DNA of 64,000 nt from Advenella mandrilli (GTDB lineage Bacteria > Pseudomonadota > Gammaproteobacteria > Burkholderiales > Burkholderiaceae_B). Below the pieces are notes generated by a model. That model made no database searches and was not told the DNA's origin. It saw only the letters and a program-made list of their open reading frames with translations. A program made the position numbers and the translations under genes. The stretch's first letter is position 1, and every line of letters starts with the position of its first letter. Location: the NCBI RefSeq assembly GCF_016595155.1, contig NZ_JAENGP010000015.1:1-64000 (forward strand), in the 5' to 3' direction. This document shows positions 42,344-51,948 of the stretch, piece by piece.

Positions 42344-43659
42344 TGCGGACACCATTTATTGATTTGAACGCAGCAGTAACAGCCAGTGGTGTGGTTAATT
42401 TGCCTGGTTCGAAAAGTATATCCAATCGGGTGCTTTTGTTAGCTGCGCTGGCAGCTGGATCTACGCGTATCGAGGGCTTGCTAGACTCCGATGATACAAA
42501 GGTAATGCTACAAGCCCTTGAAACACTGGGTATTTCGGTAGAACGTCACGATCAGGAAACGGTTACTATTAGCGGTCAGGCTGACTTTCCCAATAAAGAG
42601 GCGGAAATATTTTTGGGTAATGCCGGTACTGCTTTTCGTCCGTTAACGGCGGCCTTGGCAGTACTAGGAGGAAATTACCGTCTTTCAGGTGTGCCACGCA
42701 TGCATGAACGCCCTATCGGGGATCTTGTTGATGCCTTGCGTTCCATGGGCGGGCGTATAGATTGTGAACAAAATGAAGGTTATCCGCCGCTTAAAATTGC
42801 CCCTGCAACATTAACTGTTAATGGGCCTGTGAAGGTGCAAGGGTCGGTTTCCAGTCAGTTTTTAACGGCATTGTTGCTGGTGGCTCCCCTGATAGCGCAA
42901 AAAACCGCTCAGGATGTCGTTCTGGACGTTGAAGGAGAGCTTATTTCAAAGCCTTACATCCAGATTACCCTGAATATGATGGCCCGTTTTGGTGTGCAAG
43001 TGCAGCAGCAGGGCTGGTCCCGCTTTACCATTGTTCGCGATGCTGTTTACAAAAGCCCAGGCCAGGTTGACATTGAAGGCGATGCTTCTTCTGCTTCATA
43101 CTTTATGGCATTGGGGCTTGTTGGCAAGGGGCCGGTACGCATCAATGGTGTGGGTAAAAACAGCATTCAGGGAGATATCCGGTTTGCCCAAACCATTCAG
43201 GCTATGGGTGGAAAAATCAAGTTTGGCGATAACTGGCTGGAAATAAGCGGGCCCGATTTAACCAAGGGCGAAAAACTGAAGGCCTTTGATGAGGACTTTA
43301 ATCTGGTTCCCGATGCGGCCATGACTGCTGCGGTCCTGGCATTGTATGCCGATGGGCCCTGCATGCTGCGCAATATAGGCAGTTGGCGGGTTAAGGAAAC
43401 CGACCGGATTGAAGCCATGCACAAGGAGTTGGTAAAAGTGGGAGCCACGGTGACATCGGGTCCCGATTGGTTAAGGGTTGTGCCGCCCCAGGCATCAGAC
43501 TGGAAAACGGCTGATATTGAAACTTATGATGATCATCGCATGGCCATGTGCTTTTCCCTGGCGGTGTTTGGCCCGGTAGGTTTGCGTATACTTGATCCTG
43601 ACTGTGTCGCCAAGACTTTCCCGTCTTACTTTGACATTTACAAGACGCTTGTGAGGTAA
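42343..43659 (+). CDS. aroA: 3-phosphoshikimate 1-carboxyvinyltransferase (EPSP synthase)
   Basis: The 438-residue protein has LPGSKSISNRVLLLAALA near the N-terminus, the NAGTAFRPLTAALAVLGG loop, QFLTALLLVAPL, and the RVKETDRIEAM and DDHRMAMCF motifs. The FLGNAGTAFRPL motif has Ala (Gly-Thr-Ala) as in class I, so glyphosate sensitivity would be expected. It catalyses the sixth step of the shikimate pathway. Confidence 0.95.
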   Translation: MRTPFIDLNAAVTASGVVNLPGSKSISNRVLLLAALAAGSTRIEGLLDSDDTKVMLQALETLGISVERHDQETVTISGQADFPNKEAEIFLGNAGTAFRPLTAALAVLGGNYRLSGVPRMHERPIGDLVDALRSMGGRIDCEQNEGYPPLKIAPATLTVNGPVKVQGSVSSQFLTALLLVAPLIAQKTAQDVVLDVEGELISKPYIQITLNMMARFGVQVQQQGWSRFTIVRDAVYKSPGQVDIEGDASSASYFMALGLVGKGPVRINGVGKNSIQGDIRFAQTIQAMGGKIKFGDNWLEISGPDLTKGEKLKAFDEDFNLVPDAAMTAAVLALYADGPCMLRNIGSWRVKETDRIEAMHKELVKVGATVTSGPDWLRVVPPQASDWKTADIETYDDHRMAMCFSLAVFGPVGLRILDPDCVAKTFPSYFDIYKTLVR

Positions 43660-43665
43660 GGCATC

Positions 43666-44337
43666 ATGATTAACGCAAGTTTGCCACCTGTTATTGCGAT
43701 TGATGGCCCCAGTGCTTCTGGCAAGGGGACGTTGGCCGGTATCGTGGCCCAAACGCTTGGCTGGCATCAGCTTGATTCCGGTATGCTGTATCGCTTAAGT
43801 GCTCTGGCCGTCATGAGAAAAGGTATTCTTCCTACCCATGAGGCAGAAATTGCCGAGGTGGCCCGTAATCTTGATGTCCGTTTTGTGGGGCAGCAGGTGT
43901 TGCTGGATAACGACGATGTCAGTGATGCGTTGCGTCAGGAAGAGGTGGGGGCACTGGCGTCCCAAATAGCCACTTATCCATTGCTACGGCAGGCCCTGTT
44001 CGAGCGGCAGCGGGCATTCAGGAAAGCGCCTGGCCTGGTGGCCGATGGTCGGGATATGGGTACCGTTATTTTTCCTGATGCAAAATTGAAGGTTTTTCTG
44101 ATTGCAGATGTCGATGAAAGGGCACAAAGACGTTATAAGCAGTTGATCGAAAAAGGAATTTCTGCTAATCTATCAGCCTTGTTGGAAGATCTGAAAGCGC
44201 GGGACGAGCGGGATATGCATCGAAGTCATGCTCCATTGGTTCCGGCACAAGATGCAAAAATCATCGATTCCTCAACGCTGTCAATAGAGGAATCCGTTGC
44301 AAAAGTATTGGCTTACTGGGCTGAAGTAAACGCGTAA
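43666..44337 (+). CDS. cmk: Cytidylate kinase
   Basis: The 223-residue P-loop kinase has [43 protein letters not shown] and [15 protein letters not shown]. It phosphorylates CMP and dCMP. The cmk-rpsA neighbour pair is conserved in many proteobacteria. A terminator-like hairpin lies between the two here. Confidence 0.95.
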   Translation: MINASLPPVIAIDGPSASGKGTLAGIVAQTLGWHQLDSGMLYRLSALAVMRKGILPTHEAEIAEVARNLDVRFVGQQVLLDNDDVSDALRQEEVGALASQIATYPLLRQALFERQRAFRKAPGLVADGRDMGTVIFPDAKLKVFLIADVDERAQRRYKQLIEKGISANLSALLEDLKARDERDMHRSHAPLVPAQDAKIIDSSTLSIEESVAKVLAYWAEVNA

Positions 44338-44451
44338 AGCGCTTATTGTCAGGGCGGTAGGTAATAATGGCAAAGCCTGTTGTGGTTTTGCTGTGAGAGC
44401 TTTCATGTATGGGGTACAAACTTCTACCCACATGAAAGATATCATTCACTC

Positions 44452-44490
44452 CACCAGGAAAATTGTATTTCCTGGTGTGTATTTTTTTAT
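44452..44490 (+). terminator. Terminator or attenuator in the rpsA leader
   Basis: A perfect 10-bp stem CACCAGGAAA/TTTCCTGGTG around six bases is followed by TGTATTTTTTT, then a small GGCCCTAAGGGCC hairpin (44492-44504). rpsA starts 30 bp after the T run and has only a weak ribosome binding site. Confidence 0.65.
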
Positions 44491-44519
44491 AGGCCCTAAG
44501 GGCCGTTGGATATAGTTTA

Positions 44520-46232
44520 ATGACATCCGTAACTTTACAAGACGCTATTGGTGGCGAAAGCTTTGCAGACCTGTTTGCTGCAAGTGTTAAAAACCAGGAT
44601 ATGAAATCAGGTGAAGTGATTTCAGCAGAAGTTGTGCGCATCGACCACAATTTTGTGGTGGTTAATGCCGGATTAAAATCTGAATCTTTAATCCCCCTTG
44701 AAGAATTCCTGAATGATCAGGGCGAACTTGAAGTTAACGAAGGTGATTTCGTTTCTGTCGCCATTGATTCACTCGAAAACGGCTACGGAGACACCATCCT
44801 GTCCCGTGACCGTGCAAAACGTCTGTCTGCATGGTTGTCCCTGGAGCAAGCGCTTGAGTCCGGTGAAATGGTTACCGGTACGATTACCGGTAAAGTCAAA
44901 GGCGGTTTGACTGTCATGACTAACGGCATTCGCGCATTCCTGCCCGGCTCACTGGTAGACCTGCGTCCGGTCAAAGATACCACGCCTTATGAAGGCAAAA
45001 CCATGGAGTTCAAGGTTATCAAGCTTGATCGCAAGCGTAATAACGTTGTTCTGTCACGTCGCTCAGTACTCGAAGTGAACATGGGTGAAGAGCGTCAAAA
45101 ACTGCTCGAAACCCTGCAGGAAGGTGCTGTGGTTACCGGTATTGTTAAAAACATTACCGATTACGGCGCTTTCGTTGACCTTGGCGGTATTGACGGTCTG
45201 TTGCACATCACTGATATGGCATGGCGTCGTGTGCGTCACCCATCCGAAGTTCTGTCTGTTGGTCAGGAAGTCGAAGCCAAGGTACTTAAGTTCGACCAGG
45301 AAAAAAGCCGTGTATCACTGGGCGTTAAGCAGCTGGGCGAAGATCCTTGGGTGGGTCTGGCTCGTCGTTACCCACAAAGCACACGCCTGTTCGGTAAAGT
45401 GACCAACCTTACCGACTACGGTGCTTTTGTTGAAGTGGAAACCGGCATCGAAGGTCTGGTTCACGTTTCAGAAATGGACTGGACAAACAAAAACGTTGAT
45501 CCACGCAAAGTAGTTAGCCTGGGTGAAGAAGTTGAAGTCATGGTTCTTGAAATCGACGAAGATCGTCGTCGTATTTCACTGGGCATGAAACAGTGTCGCG
45601 CCAATCCGTGGGAAGATTTTGCCATTAACTTCAAACGTGGTGACAAAGTTCATGGTGCCATCAAGTCAATTACAGACTTTGGTGTGTTCATTGGTCTGCC
45701 TGGCGGTATCGACGGCCTGGTTCACCTGTCCGACTTGTCATGGGCAGACTCTGGTGAAGAAGCGGTTCGCAACTTCAAGAAAGGCGACGAGATTGATGCG
45801 GTTGTTCTGGCTATCGACACCGACAAAGAGCGTATCTCTCTGGGTATCAAGCAGCTGGAAGGCGATCCATTCAATAACTTCGTGTCTTCCAACGATAAAG
45901 GCGTAGTTGTTCCTGGCGTTATCAAATCTGTTGAGCCTAAAGGTGCCGTTGTTACATTGTCTCTGGACGTTGAAGGCTATCTGCGTGCATCAGAAATTTC
46001 TGCCGGTCGTGTAGAAGATGCAACAGCTGTCCTGAAAGAAGGTGACAACGTTGAAGCCATGATCCTGAACATTGATCGTAAAGCCCGTTCAATCCAGCTG
46101 TCCATCAAAGCACGTGACAATGCTGAAACAGCAGATGCACTGCAACGCATGACAGATACAAGTGCTTCTTCAGGCACAACAAGTCTGGGTGCCTTGCTGA
46201 AGGCTAAACTTGATCAAGCTAAAGACGAATAA
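44520..46232 (+). CDS. rpsA: 30S ribosomal protein S1
   Basis: The 570-residue protein has six S1 domains: two degenerate N-terminal ones that dock on the ribosome and four RNA-binding ones from about residue 190, marked by repeats of [39 protein letters not shown] and [20 protein letters not shown]. It brings mRNAs with weak ribosome binding sites to the 30S subunit. A weak Shine-Dalgarno site ahead of the gene fits known S1 autoregulation. Confidence 0.97.
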   Translation: MTSVTLQDAIGGESFADLFAASVKNQDMKSGEVISAEVVRIDHNFVVVNAGLKSESLIPLEEFLNDQGELEVNEGDFVSVAIDSLENGYGDTILSRDRAKRLSAWLSLEQALESGEMVTGTITGKVKGGLTVMTNGIRAFLPGSLVDLRPVKDTTPYEGKTMEFKVIKLDRKRNNVVLSRRSVLEVNMGEERQKLLETLQEGAVVTGIVKNITDYGAFVDLGGIDGLLHITDMAWRRVRHPSEVLSVGQEVEAKVLKFDQEKSRVSLGVKQLGEDPWVGLARRYPQSTRLFGKVTNLTDYGAFVEVETGIEGLVHVSEMDWTNKNVDPRKVVSLGEEVEVMVLEIDEDRRRISLGMKQCRANPWEDFAINFKRGDKVHGAIKSITDFGVFIGLPGGIDGLVHLSDLSWADSGEEAVRNFKKGDEIDAVVLAIDTDKERISLGIKQLEGDPFNNFVSSNDKGVVVPGVIKSVEPKGAVVTLSLDVEGYLRASEISAGRVEDATAVLKEGDNVEAMILNIDRKARSIQLSIKARDNAETADALQRMTDTSASSGTTSLGALLKAKLDQAKDE

Positions 46233-46235
46233 ACA

Positions 46236-46598
46236 GTGACTAAATCAGAGTTGATCGAAGCACTGGCAGCAAGCTATCCACAGCTTGCTGCACGTGACTC
46301 GGAATATGCTGTTAAAACCATGTTAGATGCGCTTACCAATGCCTTGGCAAAGGGACAGCGTATCGAAATCCGTGGTTTTGGCAGTTTTTCCCTGTCATTA
46401 CGTGCTCCACGGGTAGGTCGTAATCCCAAGTCGGGCGAACAGGTGATGGTGCCAGGTAAAAGGGTGCCACATTTTAAGGCTGGTAAGGAATTACGCGAGC
46501 GTGTAGATTCTGTATTCAAAGCTGGCAATGAGCTTAAATCAGAATCTTTGGCTCATGAAAATCTTGAATCGGGCAGAGTTAAGGTAGCCAGTTGTTAG
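46236..46598 (+). CDS. ihfB: Integration host factor, beta subunit
   Basis: The 120-residue HU/IHF-fold protein starts at GTG 46236 ([21 protein letters not shown]) and has [29 protein letters not shown] with the DNA-intercalating Pro loop. The C-terminus is about 20-25 residues longer than E. coli IhfB, ending in a charged tail. It bends DNA as a heterodimer with IhfA. It follows rpsA by three bases, a conserved arrangement. Confidence 0.93.
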   Translation: MTKSELIEALAASYPQLAARDSEYAVKTMLDALTNALAKGQRIEIRGFGSFSLSLRAPRVGRNPKSGEQVMVPGKRVPHFKAGKELRERVDSVFKAGNELKSESLAHENLESGRVKVASC

Positions 46599-46620
46599 GC
46601 TGACTTGATAATTGCTCAAT

Positions 46621-46656
46621 AAAAAACTCCGAACTTAAAACGTCGGAGTTTTTTTG
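46621..46656 (+). terminator. Terminator after ihfB
   Basis: AACTCCGA and TCGGAGTT pair around ACTTAAAACG, with a T run after and an A run before. Confidence 0.85.
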
Positions 46657-46744
46657 TTTATAAATGAAGAAAAGCAGATGTGCAGTATTTTAAAAGGCAA
46701 TTTCGCATTACAATGTGTTGTTTTCAGGATTAGAGGAGAGGGTT

Positions 46745-47086
46745 GTGCATTATTTTATTTGGGCATTGCGCCTGATTATATTTTTACTGGTCTTGTTATT
46801 CGCCCTGAAAAATACTCAGCCGGTATCGGTCAGGTTCTTTTCGGATGTGGCAGTTAATAACATACCCTTGATTGTGGTGTTGCTGGTTACTTTTTTTCTT
46901 GGCGCCGTGTTTGCGTATTTGCTGGCAATTTTGGCGCGTATTAAAAAAACACGCCAGGTTGGCCAGCTTAAAAGTGAAATTGCCCGTCTTAAAAAAGATG
47001 TTAATGCCACTAAAGGCAATAAGTCTGAGGCAACGGGCAACTTGTCGGCCAAAACATCAGACTCAACCGCAATCACGAAGATCTAA
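46745..47086 (+). CDS. lapA: LPS assembly protein A domain protein
   Basis: The 113-residue protein has two membrane helices (about 5-22 and 38-60) with ALKNTQPVSVRFF between them, the LapA/DUF1049 signature, then a charged cytoplasmic coiled-coil tail. It works with LapB in control of LPS synthesis. GTG 46745 with GGAGAGG upstream is the best start; an earlier in-frame GTG would add ten residues. Confidence 0.85.
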   Translation: MHYFIWALRLIIFLLVLLFALKNTQPVSVRFFSDVAVNNIPLIVVLLVTFFLGAVFAYLLAILARIKKTRQVGQLKSEIARLKKDVNATKGNKSEATGNLSAKTSDSTAITKI

Positions 47087-47101
47087 AGGAGCAGCAGTTT
47101 G

Positions 47102-48328
47102 GTGGATTATGAAGCTTGGTGGCTGATACTTATACCCATTTTATTTGGTTTGGGCTGGATTGCCGCACGAGTCGATGTGCGGCAAATGATGTCTGAAACA
47201 CGACAATTGCCCGACTCTTATTTCAAGGGGCTGAATTTTCTGTTAAATGAAGATCATGACAACGCGATAGATGCTTTTATTGAAGTGGCAAAGCTTGATA
47301 CTGAAACCATCGAACTTCATTTTGCCCTGGGAAGTCTGTTTCGTCGTCGTGGTGAAATAGAGCGTGCCATCAGGGTTCACCAAAGTCTGCTTTCGCGGGC
47401 TGATTTGCCCAAACAGGACCGTGATCATGCCCAGCATGAGCTTGCCCAGGATTTCTTCAAGGCGGGTATGTTTGACCGTGCCGAAGAGGCCTATAAGGCG
47501 GTGCTTGATAGCACGTACGCCGTGCCAGCAAACCGTTCGCTTATCCGCATCTACGAGGCCGAGCACGATTGGCCCAAGGCCATTGAGGCCGTCAGGCATC
47601 TTCACCAAATGCTTGATGAGCCTATTCCTCAGCTTATTCATTACCATTGTGAACTGGCGCAGCAATCCATGCAGTCCAAACAGCCTGATATTAACTATAT
47701 CAATGAAGAACTGAAAAAGGCTGAACAGGCATTGCTAAAACAGCAAGGAGAGCTCCGGACCAATGCTGCTGCCGTGCGGATTGCCATGCTTAAAGCAAAA
47801 TTAATGAACATACAGGGTGACGGGGAAGCTGAAAGAAAATATCTTGAACAGGTAATTGCCAATGCCCCCGAATATGTTGGATTGGTTGCCGGTAATTTGC
47901 TTGAAAATTACAAGGTAAACCAGCAGGCGGAACAAGGACTGGATTTATTAAAACAACATTACCTGGCTCATCCTTCCCTGGATTTGTTTAAAATAGTATT
48001 TAGCGAGTTGCGAGAACAGCAAGGGGCTGCACCCGCATGGCATTTTGCCTCTGAATCCTTACGGTTACATCCTTCCCTGCTGGGCCTTGATAAGCTTCTT
48101 GAGGTTGAGTTGAAAGCGGCCGCTGACGGAGAGAAAACCAATGCCTCTGGCAGGGTTTTGCCCGATGTGGAGCTATCGCTGTTGCACAAAATGATCCGCA
48201 AGCATACACAAAGGCTTGATCGATACAGTTGCAGTTCCTGTGGTTTTGAGGCCAGGGCGTTTTATTGGCAATGCCCTGGATGCAATATGTGGGAAACCTA
48301 TCAGCCCAAAAAACTGGAAGAAATGTGA
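47102..48328 (+). CDS. lapB: LPS assembly protein B
   Basis: The 408-residue protein has one N-terminal membrane helix (WWLILIPILFGLGWIAARVD), a run of TPR repeats (about 45-340; for example GLNFLLNEDHDNAIDAFIEVAKLD) and a C-terminal rubredoxin-like metal site with paired CxxC motifs (SCSSCGFEARAFYWQCPGCNMW). LapB/YciM recruits FtsH to LpxC degradation and so tunes LPS output. Start GTG 47102 with AAAGGAGCA upstream. Confidence 0.93.
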   Translation: MDYEAWWLILIPILFGLGWIAARVDVRQMMSETRQLPDSYFKGLNFLLNEDHDNAIDAFIEVAKLDTETIELHFALGSLFRRRGEIERAIRVHQSLLSRADLPKQDRDHAQHELAQDFFKAGMFDRAEEAYKAVLDSTYAVPANRSLIRIYEAEHDWPKAIEAVRHLHQMLDEPIPQLIHYHCELAQQSMQSKQPDINYINEELKKAEQALLKQQGELRTNAAAVRIAMLKAKLMNIQGDGEAERKYLEQVIANAPEYVGLVAGNLLENYKVNQQAEQGLDLLKQHYLAHPSLDLFKIVFSELREQQGAAPAWHFASESLRLHPSLLGLDKLLEVELKAAADGEKTNASGRVLPDVELSLLHKMIRKHTQRLDRYSCSSCGFEARAFYWQCPGCNMWETYQPKKLEEM

Positions 48329-49257
48329 TGGATTCATTTCCACTGGAAATTATCAAACAGAAAAAAATTCTGGTGATTGGTGACACCATGCTTGATCGTT
48401 ACTGGTTTGGTGAGGTTGACCGAATCTCACCCGAAGCACCTGTCCCTGTTGTTCGGGTGGCCCGCCGTGAAGATCGCCTGGGGGGGGCGGCAAACGTGGC
48501 CAGAAATATTGTTGCCATGGGCGCAAAGGCCTCATTGCTGGGCATTGTGGGGCCTGATGAGGCCGGAGGGCAAATTCAGTATCTGGCCGACGAGGCTGGT
48601 ATTGATCCTTACCTTATCCAGGACCAAAGCCTGCATACCACCCTGAAAATGCGGGTGCTGGGGCGACAGCAGCAATTGCTCAGGATAGATTTCGAATATC
48701 CCCCCCAGGCTTCAGCCTTGCAAATGCTTGAAGAAAAAGCCAAATCGCTAATTGCGCAGCATGACGTACTGGTACTTTCCGATTATGCCAAAGGGACGTT
48801 AACCCATGTTGAAGCCATGATTGCCTATGCGGTGGAGTGTAATATTCCCGTGTTGGTTGATCCTAAAGGCGACAATTACGCGCGCTATCGTCATGCCAGC
48901 CTGGTTACGCCTAATCGCTCGGAAATGCAGCAGGCGGTGGGGCACTGGGAATCCGAAGAGAAATTGAATGAGCTGGCACAGACACTGCGCAAGGAATATG
49001 CGCTGGAAGCGTTGTTGATCACCCGCTCAGAGCAGGGGATGACTTTGTTTAACAAGCAGGGTCGTTTTCATGAAGATGCGTTGGCGCAAGAGGTTTTTGA
49101 TGTTTCCGGTGCAGGAGATACTGTATTGGCAACATTGGCCGTAGCCAGGGCAGCAGGCCTGGATTGGCCACAGGCAATATATTGGGCCAACAAGGCAGGC
49201 AGTATTGTGGTGGGAAAATTGGGTACATCCATTGTAAGTGCGGAGGAATTGTTATGA
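48328..49257 (+). CDS. hldA: D-glycero-beta-D-manno-heptose-7-phosphate kinase
   Basis: The 309-residue PfkB-family kinase has [28 protein letters not shown]-type N-terminal motif, [11 protein letters not shown] and the catalytic [14 protein letters not shown]. It lacks the C-terminal nucleotidyltransferase domain of the fused E. coli HldE, so the adenylyl transfer enzyme must be encoded elsewhere, as in other betaproteobacteria. The ATG shares a base with the lapB stop; hldD follows by overlap. Confidence 0.92.
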   Translation: MDSFPLEIIKQKKILVIGDTMLDRYWFGEVDRISPEAPVPVVRVARREDRLGGAANVARNIVAMGAKASLLGIVGPDEAGGQIQYLADEAGIDPYLIQDQSLHTTLKMRVLGRQQQLLRIDFEYPPQASALQMLEEKAKSLIAQHDVLVLSDYAKGTLTHVEAMIAYAVECNIPVLVDPKGDNYARYRHASLVTPNRSEMQQAVGHWESEEKLNELAQTLRKEYALEALLITRSEQGMTLFNKQGRFHEDALAQEVFDVSGAGDTVLATLAVARAAGLDWPQAIYWANKAGSIVVGKLGTSIVSAEELL

Positions 49258-50246
49258 TCGTAGTAACCGGAGCAGCCGGATTTATTGGCAGTAATATTGT
49301 ACGTGGCCTGAATCGCAAGGGTATAAATCGTGTTGTGGCCGTTGATGATCTGACTGATGGCGATAAATTCATTAATTTACGCGATTGCCAAATTGCCGAT
49401 TACATCCATAAGGATGATTTTCGCAGGCATATCAGTACGGGCAATGTCGGTAACATAAAGGCCATTATTCACCAGGGAGCCTGTTCGGATACCACCGAAC
49501 GGGATGGCCATTTCATGATGGATAATAACTATCGCGTAACACTGGAGTTATGCAATTTTGCCCAGGCCCGTGCCATTCCGTTTATTTATGCGTCATCGGC
49601 TGCGGTGTATGGTGCCGGGCCGGTGTATGCCGAGAATATTAAAAATGAAGCGCCGCTTAATGTGTATGGATACTCCAAATTCCTGTTTGACCAGGTCTTG
49701 CGCAGCCGCATGGGCAGTCTTACGTCGCAGGTAGTGGGCTTAAGGTATTTTAATGTATATGGCCCTCACGAGCAGCACAAGGGAAGAATGGCATCGGTGG
49801 CTTTTCATAATATGACCCAGTTTCTTAAAGAAGGGCATGTGCGTTTGTTTGGTGGTTGGGATGGTTATGGTGATGGCCAGCAAAGCCGCGATTTCATCTC
49901 TGTGGAAGATGTGGTGGCCGTTAATCTGTATTTTCTTGATCACCCTGAAAAATCCGGTATCTTTAACTGTGGTTCAGGCCGTGCCCAACCTTTTAATGAT
50001 GTTGCCAAAGCAGTGGTCAATACATTAAGGGAAGAGCGTGGGGAAGCCGCTTTATCGTTAGAAGAATTGGTGCAGGCTGGTCTGATTCGCTACACGCCAT
50101 TCCCTGAAGACTTGAAAGGCAGATATCAAAGCTTTACCCAGGCCGATCTTACTGCCCTGCGTCAGGCTGGTTATACTGCTGACATGCTTGATGTTGAAAC
50201 TGGTGTGAGTCGCTATGTGAAAGCCTTGCGCGAAAACGTAAAATAA
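49254..50246 (+). CDS. hldD: ADP-L-glycero-D-manno-heptose-6-epimerase
   Basis: The 330-residue short-chain dehydrogenase has [40 protein letters not shown], and the catalytic YGYSKFLFD and [19 protein letters not shown] motifs. It makes the L,D-heptose donor for the LPS inner core. Together with lapAB and the kinase it forms an LPS unit. ATG 49254 overlaps the kinase stop. Confidence 0.95.
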   Translation: MIVVTGAAGFIGSNIVRGLNRKGINRVVAVDDLTDGDKFINLRDCQIADYIHKDDFRRHISTGNVGNIKAIIHQGACSDTTERDGHFMMDNNYRVTLELCNFAQARAIPFIYASSAAVYGAGPVYAENIKNEAPLNVYGYSKFLFDQVLRSRMGSLTSQVVGLRYFNVYGPHEQHKGRMASVAFHNMTQFLKEGHVRLFGGWDGYGDGQQSRDFISVEDVVAVNLYFLDHPEKSGIFNCGSGRAQPFNDVAKAVVNTLREERGEAALSLEELVQAGLIRYTPFPEDLKGRYQSFTQADLTALRQAGYTADMLDVETGVSRYVKALRENVK

Positions 50247-50305
50247 CATTTTTCAATTTGAATTTCCGAATTTCTGAATTTCCGAATCTCTTAAATTCTT
50301 ATTTC

Positions 50306-50337
50306 AAACCATCTGTATAAATACGGATGGTTTTTTT
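50306..50337 (+). terminator. Terminator after hldD
   Basis: AAACCATC pairs with GATGGTTT (inner GTAT/ATAC also pairs), followed by seven T. Just upstream, 50257-50287 holds a short imperfect GAATTTC tandem repeat. Confidence 0.85.
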
Positions 50338-50405
50338 ATTCATTTTTTCACTCATTAAACCTGAAAAGTAGGATGATGACTGTCTGGTTCAGTGACGGGG
50401 TGTTC

Positions 50406-50819
50406 ATGAAACGAATAAAAACATTCAAATCCTGCTGGTTAAAATGCTTATTTTTACTGTTGGTTTTTCTTTCAAATGAGGTCTGCGCGATCGACCTTAA
50501 TTCAGCCAGTCGTGAACAGTTGGTATCAATCAAGGGGATCGGGCTGAAAACGGCAGAAAATATTATCAGGGAACGGCAAAGGGGTGGCCCTTTCCTGTCA
50601 AGGCAAGATTTGGCTTCAAGGGTGAAAGGGATAGGGGCTAAAAGGGCAAATAAGCTGTTTGAGGCGGGCTTGCAAATAAAAAGCGAGACATTGTCCGATA
50701 AGGCGCTCACAGATAAGGACACTCGGGCGCAGGCGGTTGACCGAAAAGAAAGAAAACGTTCGCTGTCTGCAGCAAAGCCAACATTGATTAAACCCCGACA
50801 GGGAAATACTGATTACTAA
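50406..50819 (+). CDS. ComEA-like helix-hairpin-helix protein
   Basis: The 137-residue protein has a signal peptide (residues about 1-28, ending NEVCA), then a ComEA-type double HhH domain (IDLNSASREQLVSIKGIGLK, KGIGAKRANKLF) and a basic tail. ComEA-like proteins bind incoming double-stranded DNA in the periplasm during competence. The basic tail beyond the domain is longer than usual. Start ATG 50406 is chosen to fit the signal peptide. Confidence 0.82.
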   Translation: MKRIKTFKSCWLKCLFLLLVFLSNEVCAIDLNSASREQLVSIKGIGLKTAENIIRERQRGGPFLSRQDLASRVKGIGAKRANKLFEAGLQIKSETLSDKALTDKDTRAQAVDRKERKRSLSAAKPTLIKPRQGNTDY

Positions 50820-50866
50820 TAAAATAGTCGTGGGATTGAAGAAAAATGGTATATGATTTCATTACT

Positions 50867-51775
50867 ATGACTAATACCTATCCTACTATTGAAGACACTA
50901 TCGGCAATACGCCGCTGGTACGGTTACAACGACTTCCCGGTGCCTTTGGCGATCCCAGGGGGAATGTCATTTTGGCCAAGCTTGAAGGAAATAATCCAGC
51001 AGGCTCGGTCAAGGATCGTCCGGCATTGTCCATGATCAAGCACGCAGAGGCTCGGGGACAAATCAAGCCCGGCGATACGCTTATCGAAGCAACCAGCGGT
51101 AATACTGGTATTGCATTGGCGATGGCGGCGGCAATCCGTGGTTATAAAATGATACTTATCATGCCAGATAACCTTTCCCTTGAGCGACGTGCGTCCATGA
51201 AAGCATATGGTGCAGAACTTATTTTGACTAAAGCAGAGCAGGGGGGGATGGAATATGCCCGTGATCTGGCCTTAAGCATGCAGTCTGAAGGTAAGGGGGT
51301 GGTGCTTGATCAATTTGCCAACCCCGATAACCCATTGGCACATATCGAAGGGACAGGCCCAGAAATCTGGCAGCAAACCAACGGCAGGGTCACGCATTTT
51401 GTCAGCGCCATGGGAACAACCGGTACCATTATGGGTACGGGCTCCTACCTGAAATCAAAAAATCCGGCAATTGAAGTGGTGGGTGCTCAGCCTGCCCCAG
51501 GGGCATCCATACCGGGTATCCGGAAATGGTCAGAAGAATATCAACCCAAAATCTACAACCCAAAAGGGGTAGACTGTTTTGAGTTGATTGCTCAGGAAGA
51601 AGCCGAAAACATGGCCCGTCGTGTGGCGGCCGAAGAGGGTATTTTTGGCGGTATCTCATCAGCGGGTGCGCTGGTTGCCGCCTTACGTGTTGCGCAACGT
51701 ACGCAGAATGCTACAATCGTTTATATCGTCTGCGACAGAGGAGATCGTTACTTGTCGCAAGGCGTATTTAATTAA
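50867..51775 (+). CDS. cysM: Cysteine synthase B
   Basis: The 302-residue PLP enzyme has the Lys in NPAGSVKDRPALSMI, the TSGNTGIALAM loop and VSAMGTTGTIMGTGSYLK. The IEDTIGNTPLVRLQRLPG start and the PKGVDCFE segment are CysM-like. It makes cysteine from O-acetylserine and sulphide or thiosulphate. ATG 50867 gives the family start; an upstream in-frame ATG at 50846 is less likely. Confidence 0.9.
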   Translation: MTNTYPTIEDTIGNTPLVRLQRLPGAFGDPRGNVILAKLEGNNPAGSVKDRPALSMIKHAEARGQIKPGDTLIEATSGNTGIALAMAAAIRGYKMILIMPDNLSLERRASMKAYGAELILTKAEQGGMEYARDLALSMQSEGKGVVLDQFANPDNPLAHIEGTGPEIWQQTNGRVTHFVSAMGTTGTIMGTGSYLKSKNPAIEVVGAQPAPGASIPGIRKWSEEYQPKIYNPKGVDCFELIAQEEAENMARRVAAEEGIFGGISSAGALVAALRVAQRTQNATIVYIVCDRGDRYLSQGVFN

Positions 51776-51898
51776 ATAAATAAAACTTAAAGTGCAATGT
51801 AAATAGCTGGTTATTAAAAACAAAACCAATCATCTTGACATATAAAGCCAGACGTTTGTTGTGTGTTTTTGTTTTATGCTCATAAATATGCAGCCGTC

Positions 51899-51940
51899 TT
51901 GATAATTATCAAGACGGGCAGGGCAATAAATTAGTACTAT
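51899..51940 (+). promoter_or_regulatory. FNR-dependent promoter of the truncated P1B-ATPase gene
   Basis: TTGATAATTATCAA (51899-51912) is a perfect FNR box. TACTAT (51935-51940) sits where the -10 of a class II FNR promoter would be if the box is centred at -41.5, putting the transcript start near 51947, only two bases before ATG 51949. Confidence 0.75.
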
Positions 51941-51948
51941 CCTATGCT

